DNA from: Ligula intestinalis
Taxonomy: Eukaryota > Platyhelminthes > Cestoda > Diphyllobothriidea > Diphyllobothriidae
Length of the DNA stretch: 64,000 nt
Direction of reading: 5' to 3'
NCBI GenBank assembly: GCA_036362985.1
Contig: JAYGXS010000007.1
Location: 9,583,375-9,647,374, forward strand
Shown here: positions 46,601 to 56,624 of the stretch, one piece after another
How positions within the stretch are numbered: the first letter of the stretch is position 1
Layout: each line of letters starts with the position of its first letter
Translations under genes and position numbers: made by a program
Notes under the pieces: model-generated
The model's input: only the letters and a program-made list of their open reading frames with translations
What the model was told of the DNA's origin: nothing
The model's database searches: none

Positions 46601-49600
46601 GTTTCATGTTTGGAGAGTTCTATTGCCATGTCGAAGTGCCTTCGCATTCTACATCATCTGCGGTGCCCTGTTCATTTTCTACAGTGGGTGGGAATGAGTA
46701 TGTTACCATCGGGGGCAGTTTGTTGATGACGGCGAGTCTAGTTGACACAGTAGCCAATCAAAGTAGCTAACTTTGCATACCATTTGCCCGCGGCACTAAA
46801 CCAGCGTAGTAGCGCTGCACTGGAAGCCGTAATGTGGATGCATAGATGCCTTTCACATATTTGAATAATTCATTAGACCCAATTGTCAAAAACTCCTTGG
46901 TGTCCTCGGTGGAATTCGAACCCGTGCCAGCAAGGGATCTATCCAACTGAGAAACCCCTCTTTTAATAGAATTTGCCTGGTAGTCATCTGGGGGATTCTA
47001 AACTGATTGCTTAAGAAATCCTGCATGCGCAGTCAGTATTAGTTGCAGTAGGCCGTGCCTGTGAATCGACCCCATTGTGTGATTACACCCACGGCTTCCA
47101 ACGCGGACCTTGTGGTTCAATTGGCTAGAACGTTCACTGTAGTAAAGCCTCTACTCGTAGCTGACGTGGGCCCAAATTCCACCGAGGCCGTCTCGTTTTT
47201 CACCACTGGGTCAAATGTACCACGGATTCTAATATTTGGATTAAACATGTTAATGAGCATTCTTGTATATTTTGCATATGTGTTCGATGTTGCCTCTTCT
47301 GGCGCTTTGGCTCAGAAACCTACCCGAGGGGCCGCGGTGGTCAGCGATCTTACTCAATAAGGGTAGTCATGCCACTGTCCTCCGTAGTCAACACATCCTG
47401 TTGTAACTGCCGCTAACGCCCTTTAAATCCCAATTTATCACATAAGAACCTAAAACCCCCCAACAGTGTAAAGAAATTACAGTCAGGTGAATGTGGACGA
47501 GGTTGCATTGTTCGCTGGTGTCTTACTGTTAATTACTCCACGTTGTGCTGCAACATAGGGCTATCAAGAAATCCTTATTTGAATGTCATCACGGATTGCG
47601 ACGCAACAATCGCCCTGGGTAGGTTATTCCACGGTGCTAGGACCCGGTTAGAAAGAAAAAGGTATTTCCTCATGTAGTTTTCAAGTCAGCCCCCAAAGAG
47701 GTTACACATTCAGCAGGAAACTTTCTCTAAAGACCGTACCATCTACTCAGGCCACGTGGACACACCAAAAAGTTAGCCTTCACCTACCTGCCCCCCAGCG
47801 ATAGAAAACTCAGAGCCGCAAATGCTTGACATCATTGCTCCACAAGACACGCAAAATACTGGTCTCTCACGTACTTTTCTAGATTTTAGTTATATAACTG
47901 CAGTCGTACCAAGTACGGATAGAAAGCAGTTGAAGACTATGCCAACTGTGCACACTTCTGACCTCCCCCCATCCCCTACAAAATTTATTTTCTCACCATT
48001 GTTAACGTTTTCTTCTAGGCATCATTGCCTGCAGATGTTATCCAACTAAGAGCTCACCTCCGAGCCAAAGAAGCTGAGTGTCAGGTCAGTTTTGAGAGTG
48101 TTTCTATTCATATTTTTTGCCACAATGCTTCTACTTCCTTGTCATTTTCCTTTTATATGCTTCTTTATACCATGTATTCTGCACTTTGATTAAGGATTAT
48201 GGTTGTCTGCAGCCTCGATTAATAACCACCACCACCACCACCACCACCACCACCACCCCCACCACCACCACCACCACCACCACCACCACCACCACAACCA
48301 CCACCACCACCACCACCACGCGCAACCCTCGAACGTATCTCTTTTAGTCTTAGTTTTTGAGTTTAGTATCCAGTCCGCGTCAGGCGTCACGCGTCTGTTT
48401 TCCTCTCTACCAGGTTCTTCGTGACGAAGTCGTAAGGATGCATTCTGACATCATTTCTCTGAAAACCGCAGCCCTCACCGCGCCACTAGCAGCAGCGCCG
48501 CCGCCCCCACAACCTGTTCAGGAGAAGTGCGTTTCCATTGTGCTTTTCCCCCTCTCTTTATTATGGTTAACTGCACTTGCTACCGCCGCTACCGACGATT
48601 GCGTATTCATATCCAGCCGGGGTCACCAATTTGTAGGAGTCTAGGACGTAACTGTGCTCAGAGTACTCCAATTATCACGTCCAGCTCCATATAGGAAGAG
48701 AAGGGGTAAGATCAGTAGGAGTTATTTATTGTATACAGAAACTCAGTGGTGGTGTGTGTGTGTGTGTCGTAGCCCATATTTAGATCAGGAATCCCCGCCG
48801 GAATTCAAACTGGGAGTAGTTGGGAGGCGGAGAAAAGCCGCGAACTCGACCGGCTTCAGCCACAGGTCCGTGGGAGTGAGGTGGGTGCCTGGCCGAGAAC
48901 TGCAAGCGAACAGATGACGGCAGTCATGCGGTGAGACGCCGCAGTCGGGACGGCAGTCGGGTATGGACGGGTCGAGCCGGTGTTGGTACTGGCGAAGGAG
49001 CATGCAGTAGCCACTGCGTAGCTGCGCCAGAGTACAGCGAGTGACCCGCGGGAGATGACGTTCCGAGGCCGCAATCGGAGGTGGATAGCCGCCCAAAAGG
49101 ACCGGTGGACGGTAACCTCGTTTCTCCTCGACAATGACCCTCTGGTGGAGACGCTGGAAGCCTGTCTTGGTGGCAGAGCTATCAACAGGTAGATCCGCGA
49201 GAGACGAGGCAACAGCTTCCTTTTGGAGTGCTCGAATAGACGGCCGGCCGTTGCGGCTGGGCTCGGGAGCGTTGCAACGGTGATGATTGGGATGGCCGCG
49301 TTGCGAACAAGTCCACCAGAATTGCCGGCTAAGGAGAGTGTTGTGAGGGGCGACCGGTAGAACAGAAGCCTCCACATAAAGATGATCTATAGGCGACATT
49401 TTATAGCAACCTGTGATCGTGCGGAGGGCAGCGTTCTGTGCCGACTGGAGGCGGCGGAGGCTGGTAGAGCTCATCGTAGGAGACCAGATTGATGCCGTAT
49501 AAGTGAGGTGCGGCTTGGCCAGTGCCTTGAAAGCAGTCGAGAAAGTTTATTTCGTGCAGCCCCAGGATGTGCCTGCTAGAGCCTTGAGGACCTTGGTTCA

Positions 49601-52600
49601 GCGGCTTACTTTGCTTGCGGTCTCCCTGGCATGGTCTGCGAACGTGAAAAGCGGATCAAAACGCACGCCAAGGAGTTTGGGCTTGTGGACGAGCGGTAAG
49701 GACGCACCGTTGATGGTGATGGCCGGGTGACGATTAAACTCCTTCGGATCAAGCGTGAAAACAGTTACGGACGACTTGGCTGCCGAGATCGTCATTCCGC
49801 GCTGGGTGAGGAAGTTTTCGACCGCAGGCATGAACTCCGTGAGGAGCTGTGCAGCCTGATCAATGTTATGGTGCTGGCAGAAGAACGTAACGTCGTCCGC
49901 GTAGGATACCACTTGCACAGGTGCCTGGAGAAGTGGGAGCTCTCGCATGTAGATGTTAAAGAGCATCGGGCTGAGCACAAGACCTTGAGGGACGCTACAG
50001 ATCTGATTACTGGGCTTAGAGAGAGCGCCTCGGAAGAGGACACGATCGTGACGGCCATGGATGTAAGCCGCCAACCATCGGACCAGGCCAGTCGGGACGT
50101 TCAGCGAGACCAAGTCCTGCAGGAGCTGATCGTGGCGGACGCAGTCAAAGGCTCGTGACAGGTCAATTGAGACTGCCACGGCCCTCGAAGCGGGCTTTTG
50201 TTGATTGAAGCCCTCGAGAATAGCGTCGTATTCCCACGACCCGATCCCAAACCATGTTGGTGGCAAGATAGTTCCGCCAGAGACCTCAGAATTGGGTGGA
50301 CGAGCCGTTCCAGGATCTTCGCCAATGGACTGAGGAGGGCAATTGGGCGATATGAGGTCGCTAGGCTGGGGTCCTTGCCCGTTTTGATTAGGGGGATGAT
50401 GATCGACTGGCGCGAGCAATCGGGGATGATTGAGGTTGCCAGTGAAAGGTTGAAGAGGGCAGCAAGGTAGGCAGCCACCTTTGGGCCGATGTGGCGCACA
50501 TGGATAGGCGCCAGACCGTCTGGTCCTAAGGCTTTCGAAGTTATCATTTTCTTGACGGCGATGAGGATGGCATCAGCCGAAAGGGAAATGTCTGGGGGTG
50601 GGGCTTTATGGAGGAGACTGGGCGCCGAGCGGGGCGAGAACAACTTGTTCATCTTCGCGGCGATCTTACCGTTGTTGAAAATGAACTTGCCGTCCCCGAA
50701 GCTAATAGACTGGTTAGATGTATCAGCCCGGGGCTTGGTCAGGTTGCGTAAAAGCTTCCAAGTGGCAGCTGAGTTGCCGCTGAAATTGCAGTTTGCAACT
50801 AGTTCGTGCCAGCGTTGGCGTTTGCCATCGTTGATAGTCTTAGTGATCAAGCCATTCAGTTCGCCGACGCGTGGGTCACTGGGCATCACGCGCTCGTATT
50901 TCGTCTCTCTCTCTCGTTCCAGGCGGGAGGCTTCGGGTGGATAGTTAGGACGGATAACGGGGATGCGGCCGTTAGGATTGTGGTGATCTGCTGCTGCCAG
51001 GAGTAGTCGACGAAGGGCTCACTCCGCCGTGTGGACACAGGTAAGAGGCGGTAGGCCATCGATCTCGGCTTCGCATTCGGTCGTGATCGCTGCCCAATTG
51101 GCTTTCTTGAAATTGATGAAGTGCCGGTTGGGGGCCTTGATACGCTCGGTGGCGGTGGCCAATTCGAGCACAATGGGGAGGTGGTCGCTACCCAGGCTGA
51201 TTTCCGTGTTCCACATGGTGGAGGCGAGCAGGCTGAGACTGGCGACGGAAAAATCGGGCGAGCTGGAGGCGCCGTTGGTCGGGAGCCGCGTTTGGCTGTT
51301 CTCGTTGAGGACGGCAAAGGTGGCGTGTTCTATTTCATCAGCCAGAGCTTCTCCTCGGGGGTCGGCCGCCAAGTTAGAGCACCACAGGTCATGATGGGCG
51401 TTGAAGTCACCTAGCACCAAACTGTCTCCAGGAGGTAAGTAGGGTGCGATAGAGGCGGTGAAACCGGGAGGACAACTGGAAGTTGGAGGGATGTACACGT
51501 TCACGACGGTTAGCGGCGCCGGGCCAATGTCAAGGGAAATCGCCAGTTCTTCCATGGGATCGGCTCCAAGCCGGGGTAGATGGTGATGGGCAATGGATTT
51601 GTCCACCACGAAGGCCAAACCTCCGCCTTTGTTGCGGCCGCGGTCGCGGCTGACAATCGTGTAATCGGCACAGGAAGGGACCTTAGTGGAGTTAGACCAC
51701 TTTGTCTCTTGGATAGCCGCCACAGCTATGCTGTGCGATCGCATGAAGGCCAGGAGCTGGTCAAACTTCCCAAGGAGGCCGTTGGCGTTGAATTGTAAGA
51801 TCTTAAGACCAGGCGGTGATGCAAGATCGGAGACCAGAGTATTTGGGATCAGAACAGGACGGGCTGGAGGCGTGGAGACCGGTCGGGGCACGGGACAGCT
51901 GGGATACGCGAAGGCGGGCGACCAATCGGCAGCCGTGGCGAGTTCACTGCAGCGGAGATAAAACCAACCATTGCAGGAGCTGCAACGTACAGACCAGTCG
52001 CGGCGGCCCAGACGGACTCGGCAGAACGAGCAGTACCAGAGAGGCCCAGGGTTGGCCTCAATTCCGGCGGCTAGGAGGAGGAGTCGGAGCAGCGTGACCA
52101 GGAGGGGCTGTTCCGTCATCAAAAACACGGATCCATTCACGTTTGCTATTTATAACGCCCTCCCACGCATAGCCTCATGCGAAGGTCTCAGCGGTCTACC
52201 CTACTTGGCTATCTGCGTACCGTGATTAACCCGCTAGCGATCTTATCAACCAGACCTGACGGCCTAAACATTCACCCTTGGTTTGACCCAAAGCGGACTG
52301 TCGACGATCTGAACGGATGCCTCTGTTTTTCCAGTTCCGTTGGCGGACTCTGCAATCAGCAAGAATCAAGACGTGGCTTCCACACGGTGATGATCCTGGG
52401 AACTTTTGCAATGCCCCCCCCCCCCCAGTGAGAACCCCCTTTTTTCTCCTAAATCCCACGCATTACCCCCACAAGGGCGACAGTTTTTCTCCTAAAAATC
52501 CCTGAGGAGTTTTTTCACTGTTTGCTCCTATTTTCATCCTATGACACAGGACAACTGGCCTCGCCAACAGTCTGAGAAACAAATTTTCTGCTACCACTGC

Positions 52601-55129
52601 ACATATGTACAAAGAGTGCACTCAAAGGAATTTTTCCTACATATCCCTCAATATACTGATACTGATACAGATCGGGCGGAGGGGAGAGTTGATCCAACGT
52701 AGGGAGATGGGTGTAGCAGACCTTGGCCGCTGGGAGGGCGGGTGGGAACGCGGTTCGTAGACGCGTCTCTCGTGGTTTCCCTCGCTGGTGGTCTGAAGCC
52801 CTGACCCGCGGTAGGCCCGCACGCGCGCATCTATCCGTTAGCGTGCTATGGGCGTTAATGCACGAAAGTGAATCACTAATCGCTTGGCCACTAGCAGTCT
52901 ACAGTACCTGTGACTGGCTGTGCTAGAAGCAGACAGAGGAGCGCAATCACGTGACGCTTGGTGGGCCTGGTGCCGGCGCTTCACGACTATTGGTTTCGAT
53001 TATGAGAAGAAAAAGACTCGATCGCTGGGACAATACGTTCATTCGCCTGACGTTTCGACACCCGTCACGTATTCATCATCAGAGACATGAGTAGGACACA
53101 GAAGCAGAAACGGTTTCGATCGTGTTCACCATGTGTTCCACAGCAGGATGGTGCAGAGATGGTGCCTTGTACGCGGATTGGTTTTAGTTGATAGTAAAAT
53201 CGTGCAGCATCTATCGCACGCTCTCTCTCTCTCCCTAATCTACTAGTGTCTGGCCTAATGAAAGAGCTAAGAGAAGGCCGGAGGTGGCATCGGACGCAAG
53301 TGGTTGGCGTGGTCGAAACCGCCCTGCCTCTCCCTGTTCGGCATCTGTTATTGGAGCGCAACTCGAATAACGCTTGCCGAGCCCTGACCACCCTCGCCCC
53401 CCTTGTTGGTTCAGCGCATATACCATGCGACCTGTTTAGATGGTATTTACTACCGACTGCTACTGGCATAGAGTGAATTCCAGGCAGCTCCTAAATGTGG
53501 GGGCAGGAGTGGGCAGGGGGAAGGGGGGGGGAGACTCGATCGGTAGAAAGTGTGTTTTACTCATCTGGGGTTTCGGATCCCCTGCCGACAACTGGAAGTT
53601 GGAGGGATGTACACGTTCACGACGGTTAGCGGCGCCGAGCTAATGTCAAGGGAAATCGCCAGTACTTCCGTGGGATCGGCTCCAAGCAGAGGAAGCTGGT
53701 GATGGGCAATGGATTTGTCCATCAGGAAGGCCAAACCTCCGCCTTTGTTGCGGCCGCGGTCGTGACGGACAATCGTGTAATCGGCACAGGAAGGGACCTT
53801 AGTGGAGTTAGACCACTTTGTCTCTTGGATAGCCGCCACAGCTATGCTGTGCGAGCGCATGAAGGCAAGGAGCTGGTCAAGCTTCCCAAGGAGGCCGTTG
53901 GCGTTGAATTGTAAGATCTTAAGACCAGGTGGTGAGGCAAGGTCGGAGACCAGAGGATTTGGGTTCAGGACTGGACGTGCTGGAGGCATGGAGATCGGTA
54001 GAAAGTGTGTTTTACCCATCTGGGGTTTCGGATCCCCTGCCGGAACCATCATCTTAGGTTGAGACAGCTGCTGAGAATAGCTGATGCATAGAGAGTGTGG
54101 TTGTAGTTGCTGCGCAAATAGCCACACCTAGTTAAAATGAACATCATATTTGGTGCGGCGTTTAGTCGTTTAGTGCTCCCAACCCAAATCGTTAAACACC
54201 ATAACTGCACTGTCGGCATTTGCTGTTGGTGTGATACCTACTCTGTTGTCTGGCTCGTCCGCTAAAAGGACCGCGGGGTAGATGCGCTGAACTAAACATG
54301 GGGGCCAGATGAGGGTATGGCGGGCATTTTTCGGGTTGCTTACCAATAACAAATACCGAACATAGAGGGCGGAGGGCTGGCCACGCCAGCCGCCTGCGCC
54401 CGATATCACCTCTGGTTTTCTGGACTGTGTCTTGACACCGAGCGGGGCTGGTGGAGTGACCGTGACTGTTTCCTGTTCTGACCCTCTCTGTCCTCTCAAA
54501 AAAGGTCAGCTAGGCATCACCGTCTTCCATTGCGGATGCGGGAGTTGCTCATATTCGGTATGTAAGTCTCCTATTACCTAAAGCACCAGCGCCAACCCTA
54601 ACGATAGTATAACAAATACAAGCGTGGTCATGTTTGTGGCAATAAACTCCTTTACAATCCAGACTCATTGAATCCAGACAAAAAGCGACCCATACACCTC
54701 CAGGTCTTCTTCGTGCTTAGCGATCCAGGGGACTATGTTATCGCCTTCTCAAATAGGGCAAGGTTACCTCAAGTTATTCATCATTTGTAAGCTGTGTTTT
54801 TTCATTTCGGATCACGTTTACACTATTTGAATCCTTTATTTCGCTCAGACGGTAGTTTGCGGTTTTACCGAGAGAGAGAGAGAGAGAGAGATAATGATAC
54901 ATGTATTTTGATTTCCTTGTCCTTCAGAAAACCACAACAACAACCAGCGAAGGTTACTTGTGTCTCCAAGTCTGTGCAGTCCGACCCCGTTCCTCAGGAG
55001 GCGCCTGCGCCAGCCCCGGCGCCGGCAGCGGCTACGTCTTCGCGGCCCAGTGACATCGTCATCATGACCCTGCAGGAGGAGATTGGTCGTCTTGCCAAGG
55101 AGAGTACACTTATGTCCCAGCGGAACGCC
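40213..55129 (+). CDS. Six-exon gene: Lys-rich, low-complexity, coiled-coil protein (partial)
   Basis: Exons 40213-40684, 41669-41886, 44901-45155, 48019-48084, 48414-48526 and 54928-55129 all have GT/AG borders. Their phases (1,0,0,0,2,0) match, giving 442 codons without a stop; no terminal exon was found. The product starts with a Thr/Pro/Ser-rich region, has a very basic cluster (KQKKKPKKKKK, residues about 81-92) and an acidic/Trp patch (DEDENPWMPV), then Gln- and Pro-rich stretches. After residue about 250 come heptad-like segments (DVIQLRAHLRAKEAE, VLRDEVVRMHSDIISLK, MTLQEEIGRLAKE). A Lys-rich head before coiled coil recalls ribosome-binding protein 1 or kinectin, but the N-terminal membrane anchor is absent, so I leave the function open. 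An in-frame TGA at 40198-40200 supports the chosen start. Confidence 0.72.
41494..41578 (+). repeat. tRNA-like SINE head (family S3) in intron 1
   Basis: Has an A-box-like TAGCTCTATGGTAGGGCG and a B box GGATTCGACTCCC, ending in CACCGGGGCCGC. Related heads occur at 47105-47215 and 59525-59612. No foldable acceptor stem is present, so it is not a tRNA gene. Confidence 0.6.
41669..41886 (+). CDS. Coiled-coil gene, exon 2 (Gln/Pro-rich)
   Basis: Follows acceptor ...AAAACAG and ends at CAACAG before the strong donor GTGAGT. It encodes KKTLPAPPATSSSSSEE followed by Gln runs (QLQLQQQQQ, QQQQQQPQQ) and Pro/Ala. The CAG/CAA runs are expected to vary in length between individuals. Confidence 0.72.
42000..43390. 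other. Intron 2, no feature seen
   Basis: Intron 2 (41887-44900) is AT-rich here. No coding similarity was recognised; the SINE cluster of this intron begins at about 43400. Confidence 0.4.
43400..44170. repeat. S1 SINE fragments in intron 2
   Basis: Body pieces of S1 occur at 43405-43460 (minus), 44020-44075 (minus) and 44078-44140 (plus), recognisable by 'ggcttattaactctcatcag' and 'cactccggtcccctttgtct'. Heads are missing. Confidence 0.55.
44230..44455 (+). repeat. S1 SINE, well preserved
   Basis: A head with A-box-like GTGGTGCAATGC and B box GGGTTTGAATCTC is followed by the family body (GGCTGGCTGATGATGGC, then CCGGTCTCCCTCGTCTTTG). This is the most complete S1 copy in the window and can serve as its local reference. 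Confidence 0.75.
44456..44580 (-). repeat. S1 SINE, inverted partner
   Basis: On the minus strand a head with TGGCGCAGTGGTTGGA (A box) and GGGTTCAAACC (B box) leads into the body GGGGTTTGGTATGG. It lies tail to tail with the preceding plus copy and could form a hairpin in the intron 2 transcript. Confidence 0.72.
44901..45155 (+). CDS. Coiled-coil gene, exon 3
   Basis: Follows acceptor CTACACAG and ends at GCG before GTAATA. Its 85 whole codons give a Ser/Thr/Ala-rich part and then TLLTYAQELEFLVAEALGLE, a helical amphipathic segment, and RTRFTELALPDLFAHS. Confidence 0.7.
45157..48018. other. Intron 3 with tRNA-like repeats
   Basis: Intron between exons 3 and 4. It contains an (AGT)n tract near 45925-45960 and two tRNA-like heads (minus about 46890-46965 with GGGTTCGAATTCC; plus about 47105-47215). 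Open frames inside show no recognised similarity. Confidence 0.5.
48019..48084 (+). CDS. Coiled-coil gene, exon 4 (22 codons)
   Basis: A 66-nt exon between acceptor TTTTCTTCTAG and donor GTCAGT. It encodes ASLPADVIQLRAHLRAKEAE plus CQ, which has heptad spacing. It is phase 0 on both sides, so skipping it would keep the frame. Confidence 0.68.
48225..48320 (+). repeat. (CCA)n microsatellite in intron 4
   Basis: About 30 CCA/ACC units with a few interruptions (CCC, CAA), inside the 329-nt intron 4. Length variation is likely. Confidence 0.95.
48414..48526 (+). CDS. Coiled-coil gene, exon 5
   Basis: Follows acceptor CTCTACCAG and ends GAGAA before GTGCGT. It encodes VLRDEVVRMHSDIISLK, continuing the coiled coil of exon 4, then an Ala/Pro-rich segment. 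It leaves two bases of a codon, completed by the first base of exon 6. Confidence 0.68.
48779..52140 (-). mobile_element. LINE-D copy 2: nearly full-length, in intron 5
   Basis: Read from 52119 (ATG): a hydrophobic start, a 2A-like motif (GIEANPGP, 52065-52042), a Cys-rich finger (CSFCRVRL...CSSCNGWFYLRCSEL) and an endonuclease (LKILQFNANG, AAIQETKW, LVLGDFNAHH, LGSDHLPI). After a TGA at 51019-51021, in the same frame, comes RT (LGPDGLAPIHVR, SYRPIALLSPLAKILERL). One frameshift near 50240-50270 leads to VSIDLSRAFDCVRHDQLL, CSVPQGLVLSPMLFNIYM and VVSYADDVTFF (intact catalytic box). Two later stops (near 49600 and 49540) precede the C-terminal CTLAQLRSGYC and CGVSPHDCRHLFAC. The tail is (CA)n near 48755-48770. 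It is antisense to the host gene and close to intact. Confidence 0.93.
52042..52119 (-). other. 2A-like ribosome-skipping motif at the LINE-D protein start
   Basis: The first 26 residues are MTEQPLLVTLLRLLLLAA followed by GIEANPGP. The 2A consensus is D-x-E-x-N-P-G-P; here the first Asp is Gly, a variant I recall from other retrotransposons, while E-x-NPGP is intact. The preceding Leu-rich stretch resembles a signal sequence. In 2A elements peptide-bond formation is skipped between the final Gly and Pro, which would free the zinc-finger/endonuclease/RT protein from its N-terminal leader. Confidence 0.65.
52141..52672 (+). repeat. S2 SINE inserted in LINE-D leader
   Basis: The unit matches 9976-10312 inverted (GGTCTACCCTA...CGTACCGTGATTA, GGTTTGACCC, then GACAGTTTTTCTCC and the tail CTGATACTGATA). 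It carries about 170 extra bases at 52290-52460, including a poly-C run. LINE-D leader sequence lies on its far side (52676-52800), so it inserted about 20 bp upstream of the LINE-D ATG. 'acggatc' and 'acagatc' at its edges may be a target duplication. Confidence 0.72.
52676..52800 (-). mobile_element. LINE-D copy 2: 5' leader
   Basis: On the minus strand this reads GACGCGTCTACG, CGCGTTCCCACCCGCCCTCC and GGTCTGCTACACCCATC, the same leader found at 58.98-58.87, 61.69-61.60 and 63.45-63.53 kb just before the LINE-D start codon. It shows that copy 2 is not 5'-truncated. Confidence 0.72.
52990..53100 (-). repeat. Penelope-like terminal repeat with hammerhead-like core, copy 1
   Basis: On the minus strand TGTCT-CTGATGA...GAAAC-GTC-AGGCG (53087 to 53044) has the hammerhead order: a 5-bp stem I (UGUCU/AGGCG, with wobbles), the CUGAUGA box, GAAA, and a GUC cleavage triplet. 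Stem II is weak here. It is followed by TTGTCCCAGCGATCG, shared with the copies at 56.6 and 63.8 kb. Confidence 0.5.
53538..54060 (-). mobile_element. Internal LINE-D fragment between 50-bp direct repeats
   Basis: The segment 53589-53992 is LINE-D endonuclease (PPARPVLNPNPLVSDLASPP, then ILQFNANGLLGKLDQLL, AAIQETKW, and VVNVYIPPTSSC) lacking both ends of the element. It is flanked by two near-identical 50-bp repeats (53538-53588 and 53993-54044, 'cggtagaaagtgtgtttta'), which resemble decayed Penelope-type termini (CATCTGGGGTTTCGGATCCC). Confidence 0.75.
54121..54868. other. Intron 5, no further feature
   Basis: No coding similarity was recognised. A (GA)n tract of about 24 bases follows at 54869-54892, shortly upstream of the exon 6 acceptor. 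Confidence 0.4.
54928..55129 (+). CDS. Coiled-coil gene, exon 6
   Basis: Follows acceptor TTGTCCTTCAG and ends at GCC before GTAAGT. It encodes KPQQQPAKVTCVSKSVQSDP, an (AP)n-rich linker and IVIMTLQEEIGRLAKESTLM, a further coiled-coil segment. The previous exon lies 6.4 kb upstream, across LINE-D, but the split codon is completed correctly. Confidence 0.68.
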
Positions 55130-55179
55130 GTAAGTTACCCTCTCTGAGATGCTCATACTGTACTTGTACTTCGATTAGC

Positions 55180-55860
55180 TCCTATGGTTGGATGAATTGG
55201 CTTCCCGGATAGCGGCGGCTCATTGGCGGCGGTCAGAAACAGATATCAGCCCAGTGCTTGTTCCAGTATCGCTAGTCGTAAACGGTTACAAGCCGCATGC
55301 GTTCGACGTCCGATTTGGCTGTGTTGAGCCATGTCTTCAGTTGACCGCCTTGCTCGATACCTACAGTTTGACCTACGAGAGGGATTCACGAGCATTCTGT
55401 GGAGCTCCGTCAATGGCTTGCGCAAGACATGCCCAAATCAGTGGTGTCAGATATAAGACGCTAGACTTGGTAGTTGTTAACACAATGGAAAGTCGATTCG
55501 ACCAAGAGGGCTCTAAAGATGCGTCGAAGACACCAACGATGAAAAACTTCGAGCGATAGAATGCCAGTATTTTTGACTGGCCATGTTTCGCAAGCATATA
55601 CTAGCACCAGTTTGATGGATGCTCTGTACGCAAGCTGATGTCTGAGCAAAACCAGCGTGTTCTGGCAAGCAGCTTAAATGCGTCTCGAGCCTGCACGATT
55701 CGGTTTCTGATTTCTTCTTTGGTCTGTCCGTTGGCCAGTACATTCGAGCCCAAATATAACGGAAGCAGCTAACTTCCCCGTTGGTTTGGCCACTGATAAA
55801 CAGTAGTTGTACTGTGCCAAGATGCTTAATCAGGAACGTCGTCTTGCGTATGCTAATTGT
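55180..55860 (-). mobile_element. LINE-E copy 3: RT C-terminus
   Basis: Read on the minus strand: EEIRNRIVQARDAFKLLART, then RHQLAYRASIKLVLVYACET, WPVKNTGILSLEVFHRWCLR, RIFRALLVEST, later GGQLKTWLNTAKSDVERM, RYWNKHWADI and DRRQ*AAAIREA. These are the last blocks of RTE-like ORFs and also appear at 2.9-3.65 kb. It begins about 50 bp after the donor of exon 6. Confidence 0.78.
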
Positions 55861-55884
55861 AAAACCAGTAGTTGCAGCGAAGCT

Positions 55885-56110
55885 GGTTGGTTGGTTGGTA
55901 GCCCATTGTTGGATCAGGGGTCCCCGCCGGGGTCCAAACTGGGTGCAATTGGGATACGGAGAAAAGCCGCGATCTCAGCGGGCCGGGAACTGCAGGCAAA
56001 CAGATGACGGCAGTCATGCGGCGAGACGCCGCAGTCGGGACAGCAGTCGGGACAACTATCTGGAGTGGACGGATCTAGTCGGTGTTAGAACTGGCGAAGG
56101 AGCATGAAGT
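55885..56110 (-). mobile_element. LINE-D copy 4: 3' end only
   Basis: On the minus strand this contains the terminal Cys/His block region (GCGGCGTCTCGCCGCATGAC) and the 3' UTR (TTGGACCCCGGCGGGGACCC, then GATCCAACAATGGGCTACCA), ending in (ACCA)n. It is a strongly 5'-truncated insertion. Confidence 0.78.
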
Positions 56111-56624
56111 AGCGAAGCTAGTGATTCGGTCTAGCGTTTACTGTCTAATTTTCGACAAGTAACTCCAGGTAGGTACCCTTACAGGTACTCCATTCAGCGC
56201 CAACTAATGTCGGTGACGTCAGTGGTCTATTTCACGTACATCCAACTGCTCCTTTGGGGGCGATTTCCAGTGCTTTGAGGGAACTTTCGGTTGAAGACTG
56301 GATACGGAAGCTGCCAACGTATGTGGTCACAAAGCACTTGGTATTCCTGTCCTTAGTGACATGCTTCGTTGATATAGCCCCCCTCCCGAAATCTTTGCTT
56401 AGTTTACACTTGCACCCTAGGTGGGTGAGTTTTTGAAAGTCACGGTTTAACTAGTCGCCTCCGTCAGGTCCATCATGCGGAGACCAGATTGCACGCGCGT
56501 ATGTGCCTAGTAAGCATAGGTGAGCTGTTTTTGTGTTCGTCAGCCACTGCCCTGGCGTCACTGTTTCCGGGCGCTTTAACCTCCTCTTCCTCGGAGGGTG
56601 GGGGAGAGAGAGTGAAGGTCGACA
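56111..56624. other. No gene seen
   Basis: No recognisable coding or repeat content apart from short GA-rich stretches. Confidence 0.4.

Noticed and set aside
48190..48424. Poly-His, poly-Thr and poly-Trp frames
   Set aside because: All are readings of the (CCA)n tract in intron 4.
55179..55260. A seventh exon of the coiled-coil gene (LLWLDELASRIAAAHWRRSE) after a 49-nt intron
   Set aside because: The phase fits, but the opposite strand reads RYWNKHWADI and DRRQ*AAAIREA, the C-terminus of LINE-E copy 3, so the frame is antisense to a LINE fragment.
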